A DNA stretch of 64,000 nt from Hoeflea phototrophica DFL-43 (GTDB taxonomy: Bacteria > Pseudomonadota > Alphaproteobacteria > Rhizobiales > Rhizobiaceae), in contig NZ_CM002917.1 of the NCBI RefSeq assembly GCF_000154705.2, positions 3,545,853 through 3,609,852 on the forward strand, given 5' to 3'. The position numbers and the translations under genes are program-made. Below the pieces are notes generated by a model. The model had not been told where the DNA came from and ran no database searches. It saw only the letters and a program-made list of their open reading frames with translations. The first letter of the stretch is position 1; every line of letters starts with the position of its first letter. This document shows positions 7,576 to 17,062 of the stretch, piece by piece.

Positions 7576-8475
7576 TCACCCCAGCTGCACGCCCTCTTCC
7601 TTGGCCTTGTGCCCCGGCTCGACATGAATGATCACCTGAATGCCGTCGACCTCGCGCTTGAGCGCGGCCTCCAGCCGGTCGCAGATGGTGTGCGATTGCT
7701 CCACGGTCATGCCGCCATCGACCACCAGGTGAAACTCGACAAATGACACTTGCCCGGCCATCCGGGTCTTGATGTCATGAGCCTCGATGGCCCCGTCCGC
7801 TTCTGCCTTGATGATTTCGTGAATGCGGATTTCATCGGCGGGATCGATGGCCTGATCCATCAGGCCGCCGACCGACGCGCTGATCACCTTCGAACCCTGC
7901 CAGAGCACATTGATGGCGACAATCAGCGCCAGCAACGGATCAAGCCGCGGCTGGTCGAACATGATCGCCAGGATCAGTCCCGCAATCACACCAACGGAGG
8001 TCACAACATCTGAGAGGATATGATGACCGTCGGCCGAAAGCGCCGGAGACCGGTAGCGCCGCCCGGCCCGGATCAGGACAAAGGCCCAAATGCCGTTGAT
8101 GACAGCGGCGCTGCCATTGATCGCCAGACCAAGGGCGGGCGCTTCGATCTGCATGGGCGCGATCAGGCCGCCAATCGCCTCATGCACGATCAGCAGTGCC
8201 GCGACCACGATCAGCACGCCTTCAAGCACCGCGGAGAAATACTCGGCCTTGTGATGGCCGTAGGGATGCCCGGTATCGGCGGGTTTTTGCGCGTAGCCGA
8301 TGGCGATGAAGGCCGCCAGCGCCGCAATCACATTGACGGTGGATTCCAGCGCATCGGAATAAAGCGCGATCGAGCCTGTCAGAAACCAGGCAACGAATTT
8401 CAGGGCCATGACCCCGAGCGCCAGCGGGATCGACCAGAAGGCGAGCCGCCTTACCGTTCTTGCGCGATCAGGCAT
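7576..8475 (-). CDS. Cation diffusion facilitator (CDF) family transporter
   Basis: A 299-residue inner-membrane divalent metal/proton antiporter. Six hydrophobic helices occupy residues 10-210, with the metal-site helix SDALESTVNV, the family motif HPYGHHKAE near residue 70, and the HxxxD pair HHILSD in helix 5. A cytoplasmic domain of about 80 residues ends in HVEPGHKAKEE. The export substrate (Zn, Fe, Mn, Co) is not decided by these motifs. It lies 6 bases downstream of the cytochrome c gene, in one leftward unit with trpE(G). Confidence 0.9.
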   Translation of the reverse strand: MPDRARTVRRLAFWSIPLALGVMALKFVAWFLTGSIALYSDALESTVNVIAALAAFIAIGYAQKPADTGHPYGHHKAEYFSAVLEGVLIVVAALLIVHEAIGGLIAPMQIEAPALGLAINGSAAVINGIWAFVLIRAGRRYRSPALSADGHHILSDVVTSVGVIAGLILAIMFDQPRLDPLLALIVAINVLWQGSKVISASVGGLMDQAIDPADEIRIHEIIKAEADGAIEAHDIKTRMAGQVSFVEFHLVVDGGMTVEQSHTICDRLEAALKREVDGIQVIIHVEPGHKAKEEGVQLG

Positions 8476-8481
8476 GGCCGA

Positions 8482-8841
8482 TCAGCCCTGCAGCGATGCG
8501 ATATAGGCGATGATCGCATCCACCTGTTCGGGTGTGGCGATGAATTCCGGCATGTCGGGATGGCCGGAATAGATGCGGCCATCGGAAAATGCCTCCTCGA
8601 GCGCATCCATGGGAAAACTGTCCGACAGCATCCGGAAAGGCGGCGCGGCCACATGTGGGCTGGCGTCTGATTGCCCGACGCCATGACAATCGCCGCAATT
8701 CACCTCGACCAGGTCTCGGCCGGCCTCAATCTCATCAATGGGCTGCGCCAATGCCGGGGACAGGCTCGCCGGCATGCAGAGGATGCAAACGCCAAGCATG
8801 GCAATTCCAAAAACCGTTCCCATCCTGAACATTCGGGTCAT
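8482..8841 (-). CDS. Small periplasmic c-type cytochrome
   Basis: A 119-residue protein with an N-terminal signal peptide (cleavage probably near PALAQP, residue 33), one haem-binding CGDCH at about residues 49-53, and a probable Met ligand in the GHPDMPEF segment near the C-terminus. This is the small class I cytochrome c pattern. Its ATG overlaps the trpE(G) stop as ATGA, so the two are translationally coupled. The redox partner is unknown, and a link to tryptophan synthesis is not expected. Confidence 0.85.
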   Translation of the reverse strand: MTRMFRMGTVFGIAMLGVCILCMPASLSPALAQPIDEIEAGRDLVEVNCGDCHGVGQSDASPHVAAPPFRMLSDSFPMDALEEAFSDGRIYSGHPDMPEFIATPEQVDAIIAYIASLQG

Positions 8842-11027
8842 GCTGCCCTCACCTTCGATTTGCGCGTCAGGTGCGCCACCACATTCTCGATCATACGCAT
8901 TCCTGCGTCCTGGCCCAGCGTCATGATCGATTCAGGGTGGAATTGCACCGCCGCCACCGGTTCGCTCTCATGCTCGATCGCCATCACCACCCCGTCATCG
9001 GTCTCAGCCGTGACACGGAATTCCCTCGGCAATGTGGCATAATCCGCAAAGATCGAATGATAGCGCCCCACAGTCACCTCCTTGGGCAGACCCGAGAAGA
9101 TGATCCCGTTGGCGGACACCCGGATGCGCGACGGCTTGCCATGCACCGGAACCGCGAGCTGACGCAGGCTGCCGCCATAGCTTTCAGCCAGCGCCTGCAG
9201 CCCGAGGCAGACCCCGAACATAGGAAGCTCGCGGGCCCGAAGTGTCTTGATGGTCGAGGCGCAATCAAAGTCCTTGGGACTGCCCGGTCCGGGCGACAGC
9301 ACCACCAGATCGGGTGAAATGCGATCCAGCATCTCGTCGGCAATGGGTGCGCGCACGGTCGTAACCTTGGCCCCGGTCTGACGGAAATAATTGGCCAGCG
9401 TGTGCACGAAGGAATCTTCGTGATCGACGATCAGGATCGACACCCCATCGCCAACCCGCACCGTCTCCCGGCCGGTCGCGCCTGCATTGCCAAGCCGCGC
9501 GTCGCGGATTGCCGACAACATCGCCGAAGCCTTGAGTTCGGTCTCCGCCTCTTCCTCCTCGGGATTGGAATCAAACAGCAGCGTCGCCCCGGCACGGACT
9601 TCGGCAATGCCGTCCTTGACCCGGATGGTTCTCAGCGTCAGCCCGGTGTTCATATCGCCATTGAAACCGACCATGCCGATGGCGCCGCCATACCAGGCCC
9701 GCGGGCTTTTCTCGTTGTTTTCGAGAAACCGCATCGCCCAGAGCTTCGGCGCACCGGTCACCGTCACCGCCCAGGCATGGCTCAAAAATCCGTCGAAGGC
9801 GTCCATGTCATCGCGCAAACGGCCCTCGATGTGATCGACCGTGTGAATGAGCCGCGAATACATCTCGATCTGGCGCCGGCCGATCACCTTGACCGAACCC
9901 GGTTCGCAGACCCGGCTCTTGTCATTGCGGTCGACATCCGAGCACATGGTGAGCTCGGATTCATCCTTCTTCGAATTGAGCAGCTTGAGGATCTGTTCTG
10001 AATCCGCGATTGCGTCCTCGCCGCGCTTGATGGTGCCGGAGATCGGGCAGGTTTCGATGCGCCGGCCATTGACCCGCACGAACATCTCGGGCGAGGCGCC
10101 GATCAGATATTCCTGGTTCCCCAGATTGATGAAAAACGAATAGGGCGAGGGATTGATCGCCTTCAGCCGCCGGCTGATTTCGGAAGGCTTGGCGTCGCAG
10201 CGCTCAAAGAAGGTCTGGCCCGGCACCACCTCGAACAGATCGCCGCGCTTGAAGCTTTCCTTGGCGCGCTTGACCAGTTCCGCATATTCGCCGGGCGTAT
10301 GATCGCCCTTGGCCGGAATGTGATCCGCCGGTTTGAAGTCTTCCGGCACGATGGCCGCGTCGCGCCCTTCTGTGCTGACATCGCCGGCGGCGAAATCATA
10401 GCGGTCAATCCAGGCTTTTGCCGCGTGATTGTCCACCACAAGGATTTCATCGGGCAGATACAGCATCAGATCGCGCTGGTCGTCTGGCCGGTCAATCTTC
10501 AGCGGGACGGAATCAAACTGGAACGCCAGATCGTAACCAAAGGCGCCATAGAACCCGATATTGCCGTCCTCGTCCGAGTGGAACAGATCGACGATCACCC
10601 GCAGCACCGAGAACACCGTCGGCGCACGCGAACGCTCCTCCTCGGAAAACACCCTGTCCGGCTCATGCACATCAATCTCGGTCTTGCGCGGTGTGCGGGA
10701 TGAAATGGTGAAGTCATCCTGACCGGCGAGCTTGACGTTCAGGATCTCCAGCAGCGCTTCGCCACGCCCATTATAGGCCTCGATGGTCAGTTTGCGGCCG
10801 CGCGCTGAGACGCCAAGTGGTGGATCGACGATCGCCGTATCCCAGCGGGTGTAGCGGCCCGGATATTCATAGTTTGAGGAAAATACCGCGCCACGGCGGC
10901 TGTCGAGCGCGTCGATATAGTCTGAAATCGCATCGCCGTAAGGTGTTTCGCGCCGCCGCCGCGTGATCGCCACCCCGCCGCGGGTTACATAGCTTTCGGC
11001 GCTGTCAAATGTTTCGGTCATAGCCAT
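8838..11027 (-). CDS. trpE(G): Fused anthranilate synthase TrpE(G)
   Basis: A 729-residue bifunctional enzyme that makes anthranilate from chorismate and glutamine, the first step of tryptophan synthesis. Residues 1-510 are the TrpE chorismate-binding part ([30 protein letters not shown]). Residues 530-729 are the TrpG glutamine amidotransferase with the nucleophile in [12 protein letters not shown] and the His-Glu pair in QFHPES. The fused form at this length is characteristic of Rhizobiaceae and relatives. The start MAMTETFDS follows AGGGGA; a longer frame reads through the attenuator and is not used. A leader peptide and attenuator precede it. Confidence 0.97.
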   Translation of the reverse strand: MAMTETFDSAESYVTRGGVAITRRRRETPYGDAISDYIDALDSRRGAVFSSNYEYPGRYTRWDTAIVDPPLGVSARGRKLTIEAYNGRGEALLEILNVKLAGQDDFTISSRTPRKTEIDVHEPDRVFSEEERSRAPTVFSVLRVIVDLFHSDEDGNIGFYGAFGYDLAFQFDSVPLKIDRPDDQRDLMLYLPDEILVVDNHAAKAWIDRYDFAAGDVSTEGRDAAIVPEDFKPADHIPAKGDHTPGEYAELVKRAKESFKRGDLFEVVPGQTFFERCDAKPSEISRRLKAINPSPYSFFINLGNQEYLIGASPEMFVRVNGRRIETCPISGTIKRGEDAIADSEQILKLLNSKKDESELTMCSDVDRNDKSRVCEPGSVKVIGRRQIEMYSRLIHTVDHIEGRLRDDMDAFDGFLSHAWAVTVTGAPKLWAMRFLENNEKSPRAWYGGAIGMVGFNGDMNTGLTLRTIRVKDGIAEVRAGATLLFDSNPEEEEAETELKASAMLSAIRDARLGNAGATGRETVRVGDGVSILIVDHEDSFVHTLANYFRQTGAKVTTVRAPIADEMLDRISPDLVVLSPGPGSPKDFDCASTIKTLRARELPMFGVCLGLQALAESYGGSLRQLAVPVHGKPSRIRVSANGIIFSGLPKEVTVGRYHSIFADYATLPREFRVTAETDDGVVMAIEHESEPVAAVQFHPESIMTLGQDAGMRMIENVVAHLTRKSKVRAA

Positions 11028-11076
11028 CTCATTCCCCTGTTTCCGCCCCCGGGCCGATGCCTCCAGTGGACGTAAC

Positions 11077-11109
11077 AAAAAAGCCGCCTGGAGGTCTCCC
11101 GGGCGGCTT
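11077..11109 (-). terminator. trp attenuator terminator
   Basis: On the minus strand, AAGCCGCC (11102-11109) pairs with GGCGGCTT (11081-11088) across a short loop and is followed by a run of T. It sits between the Trp-rich leader peptide and trpE(G), the arrangement of transcription attenuation. Confidence 0.88.
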
Positions 11110-11134
11110 GTTGATCTACAACGCACATGCGTGG

Positions 11135-11191
11135 TCAGCGCCGCCGAATGCGGGTCCACCACCAGTTCATGTTTGCTGCGCAAGTGCTCAT
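11135..11191 (-). CDS. trpL: trp operon leader peptide
   Basis: A tiny frame containing three consecutive Trp codons ([11 protein letters not shown]), ending 108 bases before trpE(G). Two in-frame starts are possible: 11191 (18 residues, [12 protein letters not shown]...) or 11170 (11 residues); neither has a strong Shine-Dalgarno. Three adjacent Trp codons followed by a terminator match the trp leader known from Sinorhizobium. Stalling at these codons when charged tRNA-Trp is scarce would prevent formation of the terminator downstream. Confidence 0.85.
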   Translation of the reverse strand: MSTCAANMNWWWTRIRRR

Positions 11192-11209
11192 GGGTGTTTC
11201 AATAGCGGT

Positions 11210-11238
11210 GAATAGGATTTTGGGCAAGCCTCTTGCAA
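11210..11238 (-). promoter_or_regulatory. Candidate promoter of the trp leader/trpE(G)
   Basis: On the minus strand, TTGCAA (11233-11238) and CTATTC (11210-11215) are 17 bases apart, just upstream of trpL and downstream of the receptor gene's terminator. Judged by eye. Confidence 0.4.
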
Positions 11239-11278
11239 GCAACAGATTGCACCGATTGCAGCCGTTGCTTCGCAAACC

Positions 11279-11316
11279 AAAAATCCCCCGCGCCACGCGC
11301 AATGGCGGCACGGGGG
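11279..11316 (-). terminator. Terminator of the TonB-dependent receptor gene
   Basis: On the minus strand, CCCCCGTGCC (11307-11316) pairs with GGCGCGGGGG (11285-11294), 10 pairs with one G-T, followed by ATTTTTGG. It lies about 20 bases after the receptor stop. Confidence 0.85.
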
Positions 11317-11336
11317 ACATGATTGCAATAGCGGGC

Positions 11337-13553
11337 CTAGAACCGCTGGGTGATCGAGACCTTGAAGGAGCGGCCGGGCTCCGAATAGTACTCTTCCGGC
11401 TGGTTCATGGTCACGTCGCGCAGGCTGACAGCATCATAGTAGGTCTCATCAAAGATGTTGTAGACCCCTGCCTGGACGCTGAAGCCATTGAGCTTTTCCG
11501 GCTTCCACCAGGCGGTGGCGTCGACGATACCATAGCTCGGCGCCTTGAAGTTGGCCGTCGAGTTTTCGGACACGGAAGCAACGCCGATCCAGTTGACGTT
11601 CGCCCCCCAGGTTTCTGTTGCATAACCGGCACCGATAACCGCTTTGAACGGGGCGACGGAACCAAGCACTTCACCGGTGTCCCGGTCGACGCCGCGGGCG
11701 TAGGCCAATCCACCGTTCAGTGAGAAACCATTGTCAAACTGCTTCTCGATGCTGAATTCCGCACCATAGATCTCGACACTGGCGCGGTTGATGCTCTGTG
11801 TCACACCGAAGGGATAGGTTCCCGGCGCAATCCCCAAAGCAGTCTGCTCGGCAGTCGAAAGGGACCGCGTATCGATGAAGTTCTTGTAGCGATTGTAGAA
11901 GGCCGTCGCCCGTCCACGCAGGCTGCCATTGTCGTAGGTTCCGCCGATTTCAAAGCCGTGGCTGGATTCAGGGTCCAGATCCGCATTGCCAATGCTCAAA
12001 TAGGTCCCGGGAGCACCGTAATCCAGATAAAGCTCGGAGGCTGTCGGCGCGCGGAACGCCATCGCCCACTGTGCGAAGACATCAAATTCAGATGTGACCT
12101 CATACTTGCCGAGAAGCTTTGGCGAGAACTGATAATCGTCCTGGCCTGCGGGCAAACCGGTGTAATTCGGATTTACCTGATAGGCCGCGGTATCCTTTGG
12201 CGAATGGTCGTACCAATCGAAACGGATGCCCGGCGTCAGCGAGAAGCGGCTGTCTCCGATGGTGATTTCATCATCGATGTAAATTCCGAATTGGGTGGAA
12301 TCGACATCCGGCATGTCAGCCTGGTTGGTGTGCAGGAAGTTGCAAGTGAAGCTCGGCGCGGTCGCGCAGGAATCCTGGCCGGAGGAGTACTGCGACGTGG
12401 TCCCGGTCGAGAAATTACCGCCCACGGTGAACTTGTGGCTCAACCCGCCCAGTTCCAGCGTCTTCTCACCCAGGCCGGACAGGCCATAGGACTCGTTGGT
12501 GACTTCGCTCAGCCGCGAGTATGGCCCGATCACGGAGGTGTAACGAGAACCGCTGGTGCCACTCGAGCGGCGAAGCCGCTGCCAGTAAACAACGGCGTTG
12601 GCTGTGTCGAAGAACGAAGCGTCATCGGCTGCTTCGTAATTGTAGTCGAAGGACAGCCGTTCGCGCCGTGTCCCCTCGGAGCCCCACCAGTCGCCAGGCC
12701 GGTAGTTTCCGGTTGGTGTCTGCTCGGACATCAGGTCGGTGTCCGTGTCGATGTCATAGCGTTCCGCGGTCAGGCCGAATGTGTGACCGCCTTCGGTCGC
12801 CTGCCGCAGCTTGAACAGCAAATTGTTCTCGTCATAGTCAGCCGGATTGGCTTCCGTCCGTGTCGGACCATAACCACCGACATTGCCATTGCTCTCGGTC
12901 TCGTTGCCGGAGCGGTAACCGCCCTGGAACAGGACAGAGCTGTTGCCCATGCGCGCGGCAATACCGGCAAAGCCACTGATGCTCGAGTCCTTGCTGTCAT
13001 AGATGGACCGCAGATAGCCGCCGGTATCGCGACCTTCCTGGATCAGGTCTTCGGGCTCAAGGGTCCTGAGAATCATGGCGCCGCCCAGCGCCCCTGAACC
13101 GCCGCGGCTCGAATCGCCGCCGCGCACGATGTCGATGGCTTCAAGAGAGTTGAAATCGAAGCTGTTGATGCCGCCGTCCGCACCGCGGGCCCCGTCCTCA
13201 AGATAGGGAATCTGGATGCCGTCGATCGCAGTGAGCACCCGCGCGCCGTCAAGACCGCGGATGTTGACACTGCCATTGCTGCTGTTGAAGCCAACTCCTG
13301 GCTCAAGCCTGCGGCCAAGATCCTCAATGCTGGTGATCTGGGCGTTCTCGATGTCTTCGCTGCTCGTCTCGGTGGCAAGAGGGGTGTCGGCAACCCCGGT
13401 GGCATCTTCGCCGCCACCGCGCACCTGCAGCCTTTCCAGAACGGTGGTGGAGGACCCTTCTGAGGCGTCCTGGGCGTGAGCCAGTGGAACGAGTGTGAAA
13501 GCGGCAAGCGCACTGCCAGCCATTAAAGCGTTGCGAAGTCTTCCGGCAACCAT
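11337..13553 (-). CDS. TonB-dependent haem/haemoglobin-type outer membrane receptor
   Basis: A 738-residue outer membrane receptor. Signal peptide residues 1-27 (ALAAFTLVPLAHAQ), plug domain about 45-165 (IRGLDGARVLTAIDGIQIPY, IDIVRGGDSSRGGSGALGGA), then a 22-strand barrel ending in aromatic F738. FRAPTASELYL followed by IGNADLDPESS matches the FRAP/NPNL signature of haem receptors (HmuR, BhuA, ShmR type). The start MVAGRLRNALM follows AAGGAT; the longer frame has no signal peptide at its own N-terminus. Transcribed alone, with no haem ABC transporter nearby. Iron control is expected but no binding site was confirmed. Confidence 0.88.
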   Translation of the reverse strand: MVAGRLRNALMAGSALAAFTLVPLAHAQDASEGSSTTVLERLQVRGGGEDATGVADTPLATETSSEDIENAQITSIEDLGRRLEPGVGFNSSNGSVNIRGLDGARVLTAIDGIQIPYLEDGARGADGGINSFDFNSLEAIDIVRGGDSSRGGSGALGGAMILRTLEPEDLIQEGRDTGGYLRSIYDSKDSSISGFAGIAARMGNSSVLFQGGYRSGNETESNGNVGGYGPTRTEANPADYDENNLLFKLRQATEGGHTFGLTAERYDIDTDTDLMSEQTPTGNYRPGDWWGSEGTRRERLSFDYNYEAADDASFFDTANAVVYWQRLRRSSGTSGSRYTSVIGPYSRLSEVTNESYGLSGLGEKTLELGGLSHKFTVGGNFSTGTTSQYSSGQDSCATAPSFTCNFLHTNQADMPDVDSTQFGIYIDDEITIGDSRFSLTPGIRFDWYDHSPKDTAAYQVNPNYTGLPAGQDDYQFSPKLLGKYEVTSEFDVFAQWAMAFRAPTASELYLDYGAPGTYLSIGNADLDPESSHGFEIGGTYDNGSLRGRATAFYNRYKNFIDTRSLSTAEQTALGIAPGTYPFGVTQSINRASVEIYGAEFSIEKQFDNGFSLNGGLAYARGVDRDTGEVLGSVAPFKAVIGAGYATETWGANVNWIGVASVSENSTANFKAPSYGIVDATAWWKPEKLNGFSVQAGVYNIFDETYYDAVSLRDVTMNQPEEYYSEPGRSFKVSITQRF

Positions 13554-13661
13554 GATCGGATCCTTTTTCAATGATCTATGGCTGGCTGCGGGAAGAAAGC
13601 GCCCGGGTGGCTGGCTTGAATTACGAGTTACATCCGGCGCTTTCACGCGCCTTGTTTCTGC

Positions 13662-13690
13662 CACATAAAAAACATGACAAAAGAAGTCAA
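13662..13690 (-). promoter_or_regulatory. Candidate promoter of the receptor gene
   Basis: On the minus strand, TTGACT (13685-13690) and TATGTG (13662-13667) are separated by 17 bases in an AT-rich segment about 110 bases before the receptor start. Confidence 0.45.
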
Positions 13691-13788
13691 CATATAATTA
13701 ACACGGAAGCCTGTTGTAAACCGGAGTCATCATCACCGCCCGTCAAGGCCGCAGACGTTGCGGCTTGGGATGCCTGAAGGCATCTTTT

Positions 13789-14520
13789 TCATCCCGCATC
13801 TGCTGTCTTGCTGCGCGTGAGAAAATGCACAATCAGCCAGGACAGGCTCGCCCATGCAGCGCCGAGCGCCCAGCCGGCGGCGACATCGCTCGGCCAGTGA
13901 ACGCCGAGATAGACCCGGCTGACACCAACGATCACCGCAACCAGAACCGCCACCGCGAGCACGTATAAACGCGCCCTCCGGCTTTCAAGAAACCCGATCA
14001 CAATGGAAGCCAGGGTGAGGTAGGCGACCGTCGTCACCAGAGCATGTCCGCTCGGGAAGCTCAGCGTGTGAACCGTGTCGAGATGATCGACAAGGTCGGG
14101 GCGCGGGCGGCCATAATACTGTTTGAGCGTCTGACTCAACAGCGCGCCGCTGCCAACCGAAAGCACCGCATAAAGCGCAGCCCCATAGCGCTCGGTGACA
14201 AAGAAGAACCCGGCGACCGCTGCAAAGGTCAGCACAATCAGCGGAAATCCGCCGATTGCCGTGATCTCGACCGCGGTTTCCTGAAGCCATGCCGGACCCA
14301 AAGGCTGCGACGGGTCGCCCGCACTCCTGAGGCTCAAAAACAGCCATTCGTCAATCTTGCGAAGTTCGCCCTCGGCCATCTCATCGGCAATTGCGATGAA
14401 GGCAAAGACGCCCAACGTCAGCACCGCAAACAAGGCAACCGGCAACCGGTGTGCAGCGCCGTTCCTCACGCCGCGGACCAGCCAGTCAGTGAGTCGGCGC
14501 AGTACGGGTGATGCTGTCAT
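13789..14520 (-). CDS. PAP2 superfamily membrane phosphatase
   Basis: A 243-residue multi-pass protein with all three PAP2 motifs: KQYYGRPRP (K-x6-RP), SFPSGHA (PSGH) and SRVYLGVHWPSD (SR-x5-H-x3-D). Five or six hydrophobic segments are visible. Members dephosphorylate lipid phosphates such as phosphatidate or undecaprenyl pyrophosphate at the outer face of the inner membrane; which applies here is unknown. The start MTASPVLRR was preferred because the upstream extension lacks family character, though its Shine-Dalgarno (AGGA) is rather far. Confidence 0.88.
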   Translation of the reverse strand: MTASPVLRRLTDWLVRGVRNGAAHRLPVALFAVLTLGVFAFIAIADEMAEGELRKIDEWLFLSLRSAGDPSQPLGPAWLQETAVEITAIGGFPLIVLTFAAVAGFFFVTERYGAALYAVLSVGSGALLSQTLKQYYGRPRPDLVDHLDTVHTLSFPSGHALVTTVAYLTLASIVIGFLESRRARLYVLAVAVLVAVIVGVSRVYLGVHWPSDVAAGWALGAAWASLSWLIVHFLTRSKTADAG

Positions 14521-14700
14521 GTGTAAAAACGGTCCTGTTTTAAAATCCGAAAACCCGGTGCGCTTGCAGCTTGCAGGTTCCACTCCGGCATCCCGCGGCT
14601 GCATGACAAAAGCGTAATCAATCGGCAAGGCCGCGGAAAGGCTGGATCTGCCAATTTCGAATGGTCAAATCAAGACAAACAAACCCAATGGGGAAGCATC

Positions 14701-15477
14701 ATGAACCAGCTCGGTACCAACCTGCTCATTGTCGGCGTCACGGTCGCAGGGATCGCCGCAAGCGCCTTTGCCGCGCAAGCCGCCTCCGGCTCAGTCGCCA
14801 TCACCAAGAGCCGCGGCGAGATCTGCATGGTCTCCAACGGCCTCCCCGACCACGCCACGGGCTCCTTTCCCAATGCCGGAAACCCGCATCAGATATCGGC
14901 ACAGGCAATAGAAGTTTGCGTGCCGCAAGATCCGATCAAGACCAGCAAGGCGACTGAGCTACGCGGATCGAGCGGTTTTGCGCTCAATGGCGTGATGATC
15001 AGGCCCGGCACCGCCGATTATTACGACCCCTCCTCACCACGCGGTTTCAGCCGGGACAGATCCTCAGGCTGGAAACTCGACGGGATGGGAGCTGGCCTGA
15101 TGCTCGGACTTGATCAGAACAACGCCCACGTCGATCACCGAGGCCTTTATCACTACCACGGACGCCCCAACGGACTGCTCAAGGGCAGCAACAAAACACT
15201 GGTGGGCTTTGCAGCTGATGGCTTCGAAATTCACGACATTGGAGCCAAGGCCGTGCCCGGCTACACACTCAAACCCGGCAACCGGAATAGCGGCCCAGGC
15301 GGCCAGCATGACGGCACCTATGTTCAGGACTGGCAATACACCGGCGGTTCAGGCACCCTTGATAAATGCAATGGCGGCATGCTGGACGGCAAGTTCGTTT
15401 ACTTCGTCACCGACAGCTATCCCTATTTTCCCCATTGCGCCTGGGGTAAGGTCAGCAGAGATTTTCTCAGGCCCTAA
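14701..15477 (+). CDS. YHYH domain-containing secreted protein
   Basis: A 258-residue protein with a signal peptide (cleavage near AAQAAS, residue 28). The signature YHYHGRPNG lies near residue 150, preceded by NNAHVDHRGL, and a conserved tail YFVTDSYPYFPHCAWG. The YHYH family is widespread and poorly understood; the clustered histidines suggest metal binding. A GGGGA Shine-Dalgarno precedes the ATG. It is 14 bases upstream of the extensin-like gene and probably co-transcribed. Confidence 0.85.
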   Translation: MNQLGTNLLIVGVTVAGIAASAFAAQAASGSVAITKSRGEICMVSNGLPDHATGSFPNAGNPHQISAQAIEVCVPQDPIKTSKATELRGSSGFALNGVMIRPGTADYYDPSSPRGFSRDRSSGWKLDGMGAGLMLGLDQNNAHVDHRGLYHYHGRPNGLLKGSNKTLVGFAADGFEIHDIGAKAVPGYTLKPGNRNSGPGGQHDGTYVQDWQYTGGSGTLDKCNGGMLDGKFVYFVTDSYPYFPHCAWGKVSRDFLRP

Positions 15478-15491
15478 AACCCGCCGGGACC

Positions 15492-16223
15492 ATGCGATTG
15501 CAGCACTCGATTCTTGTTCCACTGATCGTCATGGTTCTGGCCGGAGCCGAACTCACCGCTGACATCCCGATCCCGGTCCCAAAGCCCAAGCCTGTGGCCG
15601 AGACCGGCACCCCTGAACCAGCCGTCAAGGCAAGCCCACAGGTAACGATCACGGCACCTGAGGGTACGGAGGCTGCTCTTCGAAGCTGCGAAAGCGAACT
15701 GGAAACGCTTGGCGTTGACTTTGAAAGACTTGAACCGGTCACCGGTGAAAACGGATGCGGCATTGCAAGCCCCTACGCCATCACGGCAATCGCTCACGGC
15801 GTCGCCCTGAAACCCGCCACCGAGCTGCGTTGTGAGACAGCCCTGTCACTGGCGCGATGGGTCAGAGATGTCGCTGTACCGTCAGCACGGGCACTTCCCG
15901 GCAGCCCGCGCTTGCGCACAATCAACCACGGGTCCACCTATGTCTGCCGGCGGCGCAACAACCTGCCCACCGGCAAGATGTCGGAACACTCCATCGGCAA
16001 CGCCATCGACATAGTGGGCTTCGAGTTCGAAGGCCGCGAACCGATTGGAGTCACACCACGCACCGGCAAGGGCTCCTTCGAAGAGGCCTTCCAGCGCGCG
16101 GTTCGCGCCGGGGCCTGCCTGCATTTCACCACCGTGCTGGGCCCCGGCGCCAACGCCAGCCATGACGACCATCTCCATTTCGACATCGCCAGGCGCAGAG
16201 GCGGCTACCGGCTGTGCCAGTGA
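15492..16223 (+). CDS. Extensin-like C-terminal domain protein
   Basis: A 243-residue exported protein: N-terminal hydrophobic segment (residues 6-20), a Pro-rich stretch (IPIPVPKPKP), then the extensin-like C domain with conserved cysteines and the metal-site pattern SEHSIGNAID and HDDHLHFD. The family is related in fold to peptidoglycan-acting peptidases of the VanY/LAS type, so a cell-wall role is plausible but not shown. It follows the YHYH gene by 14 bases. Confidence 0.85.
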   Translation: MRLQHSILVPLIVMVLAGAELTADIPIPVPKPKPVAETGTPEPAVKASPQVTITAPEGTEAALRSCESELETLGVDFERLEPVTGENGCGIASPYAITAIAHGVALKPATELRCETALSLARWVRDVAVPSARALPGSPRLRTINHGSTYVCRRRNNLPTGKMSEHSIGNAIDIVGFEFEGREPIGVTPRTGKGSFEEAFQRAVRAGACLHFTTVLGPGANASHDDHLHFDIARRRGGYRLCQ

Positions 16224-16306
16224 ATGAAAGCCAACCCACAGGCTCTGTCATCTACGGTTCACACTGGAGGCCTATTGCCCGAATGCGAACTCAATCCTGG
16301 TGATCC

Positions 16307-17020
16307 ATGCACGACGACCCAAGACCCGACTTCCTTCGAAATTTCTGCGGCAAAGGCCAAGGACCCAAGCCTGAAAGGCTGGGCATCAGACTTGACGAGA
16401 GCGGCACATTTCTGTCCGAACCAGGCAACACCGTGGTCTGCCATGTCGTGCCGGATTCTCCCACGCAAAGGGCCATGATCAAGGTTCGCGATCGTTTGCG
16501 CGAGCTGGATAGAAACGGTCATTTTGCCTGGACACCCGTGTCGAGCTATCACATGACCGTTTTCAACGGTGTGATTGAAAGCCAGCGTGAACAAGATCAC
16601 TGGCCTGCGGAATTGGCGCTTGAGGCCTCAATCGCAGACACCACGCATTATCTGATGCCCCGCCTGACCGGCGCACGGCCGGCCGCGCCTTTCAGCGTCA
16701 AGCTCGACCGGATTACGCCGTTCGGTCTTCGGGTTTCCGGCGCAACAAGCGGTGACCAGGAGATCATCAAGGATTTCCGCGAGCGGCTTGCTCAGCGCTT
16801 CGGATACCGCAAGCCAGACCATGACAGCTATGGCCTGCATCTCACGATGGCCTACATTGTCCGCTGGCTGCCAAGCGAAGCGGTCGAGACCTATCTGCCG
16901 GCCCTGCAGCAGATGACCGCCGCGTTTCAGGCCGAGATCCCGGTCCTGGAGCTGGGCCCCGCCGATTTCTGCACCTTTGAGAACATGAACCATTTCGAAC
17001 CGGTGCTCAGATTGAGCTGA
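16307..17020 (+). CDS. DUF1868 protein, 2H phosphoesterase-like
   Basis: A 237-residue cytoplasmic protein with two HxT-type motifs, HMTVFNG near residue 85 and HLTMAYI near residue 180, the hallmark of the 2H phosphoesterase / 2'-5' RNA ligase superfamily. The remainder fits DUF1868. Activity on cyclic phosphates or 2'-5' bonds is possible but unproven. It is 83 bases after the extensin-like gene and converges on fhs. Confidence 0.8.
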   Translation: MHDDPRPDFLRNFCGKGQGPKPERLGIRLDESGTFLSEPGNTVVCHVVPDSPTQRAMIKVRDRLRELDRNGHFAWTPVSSYHMTVFNGVIESQREQDHWPAELALEASIADTTHYLMPRLTGARPAAPFSVKLDRITPFGLRVSGATSGDQEIIKDFRERLAQRFGYRKPDHDSYGLHLTMAYIVRWLPSEAVETYLPALQQMTAAFQAEIPVLELGPADFCTFENMNHFEPVLRLS

Positions 17021-17062
17021 GAACCGGCTCGAATTCCAGAATCAAACACCTAGGGTCAGGAC

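Noticed and set aside
13554-13788. Search for an iron-regulatory box (Irr or RirA) before the haem receptor
   Set aside because: No convincing match to either box by eye; not called.
13769-13789. Hairpin GATGCC-TGAA-GGCATC plus T-run
   Set aside because: It looks like a plus-strand terminator, but no plus-strand gene ends here and it abuts the minus-strand phosphatase stop. Left unassigned.
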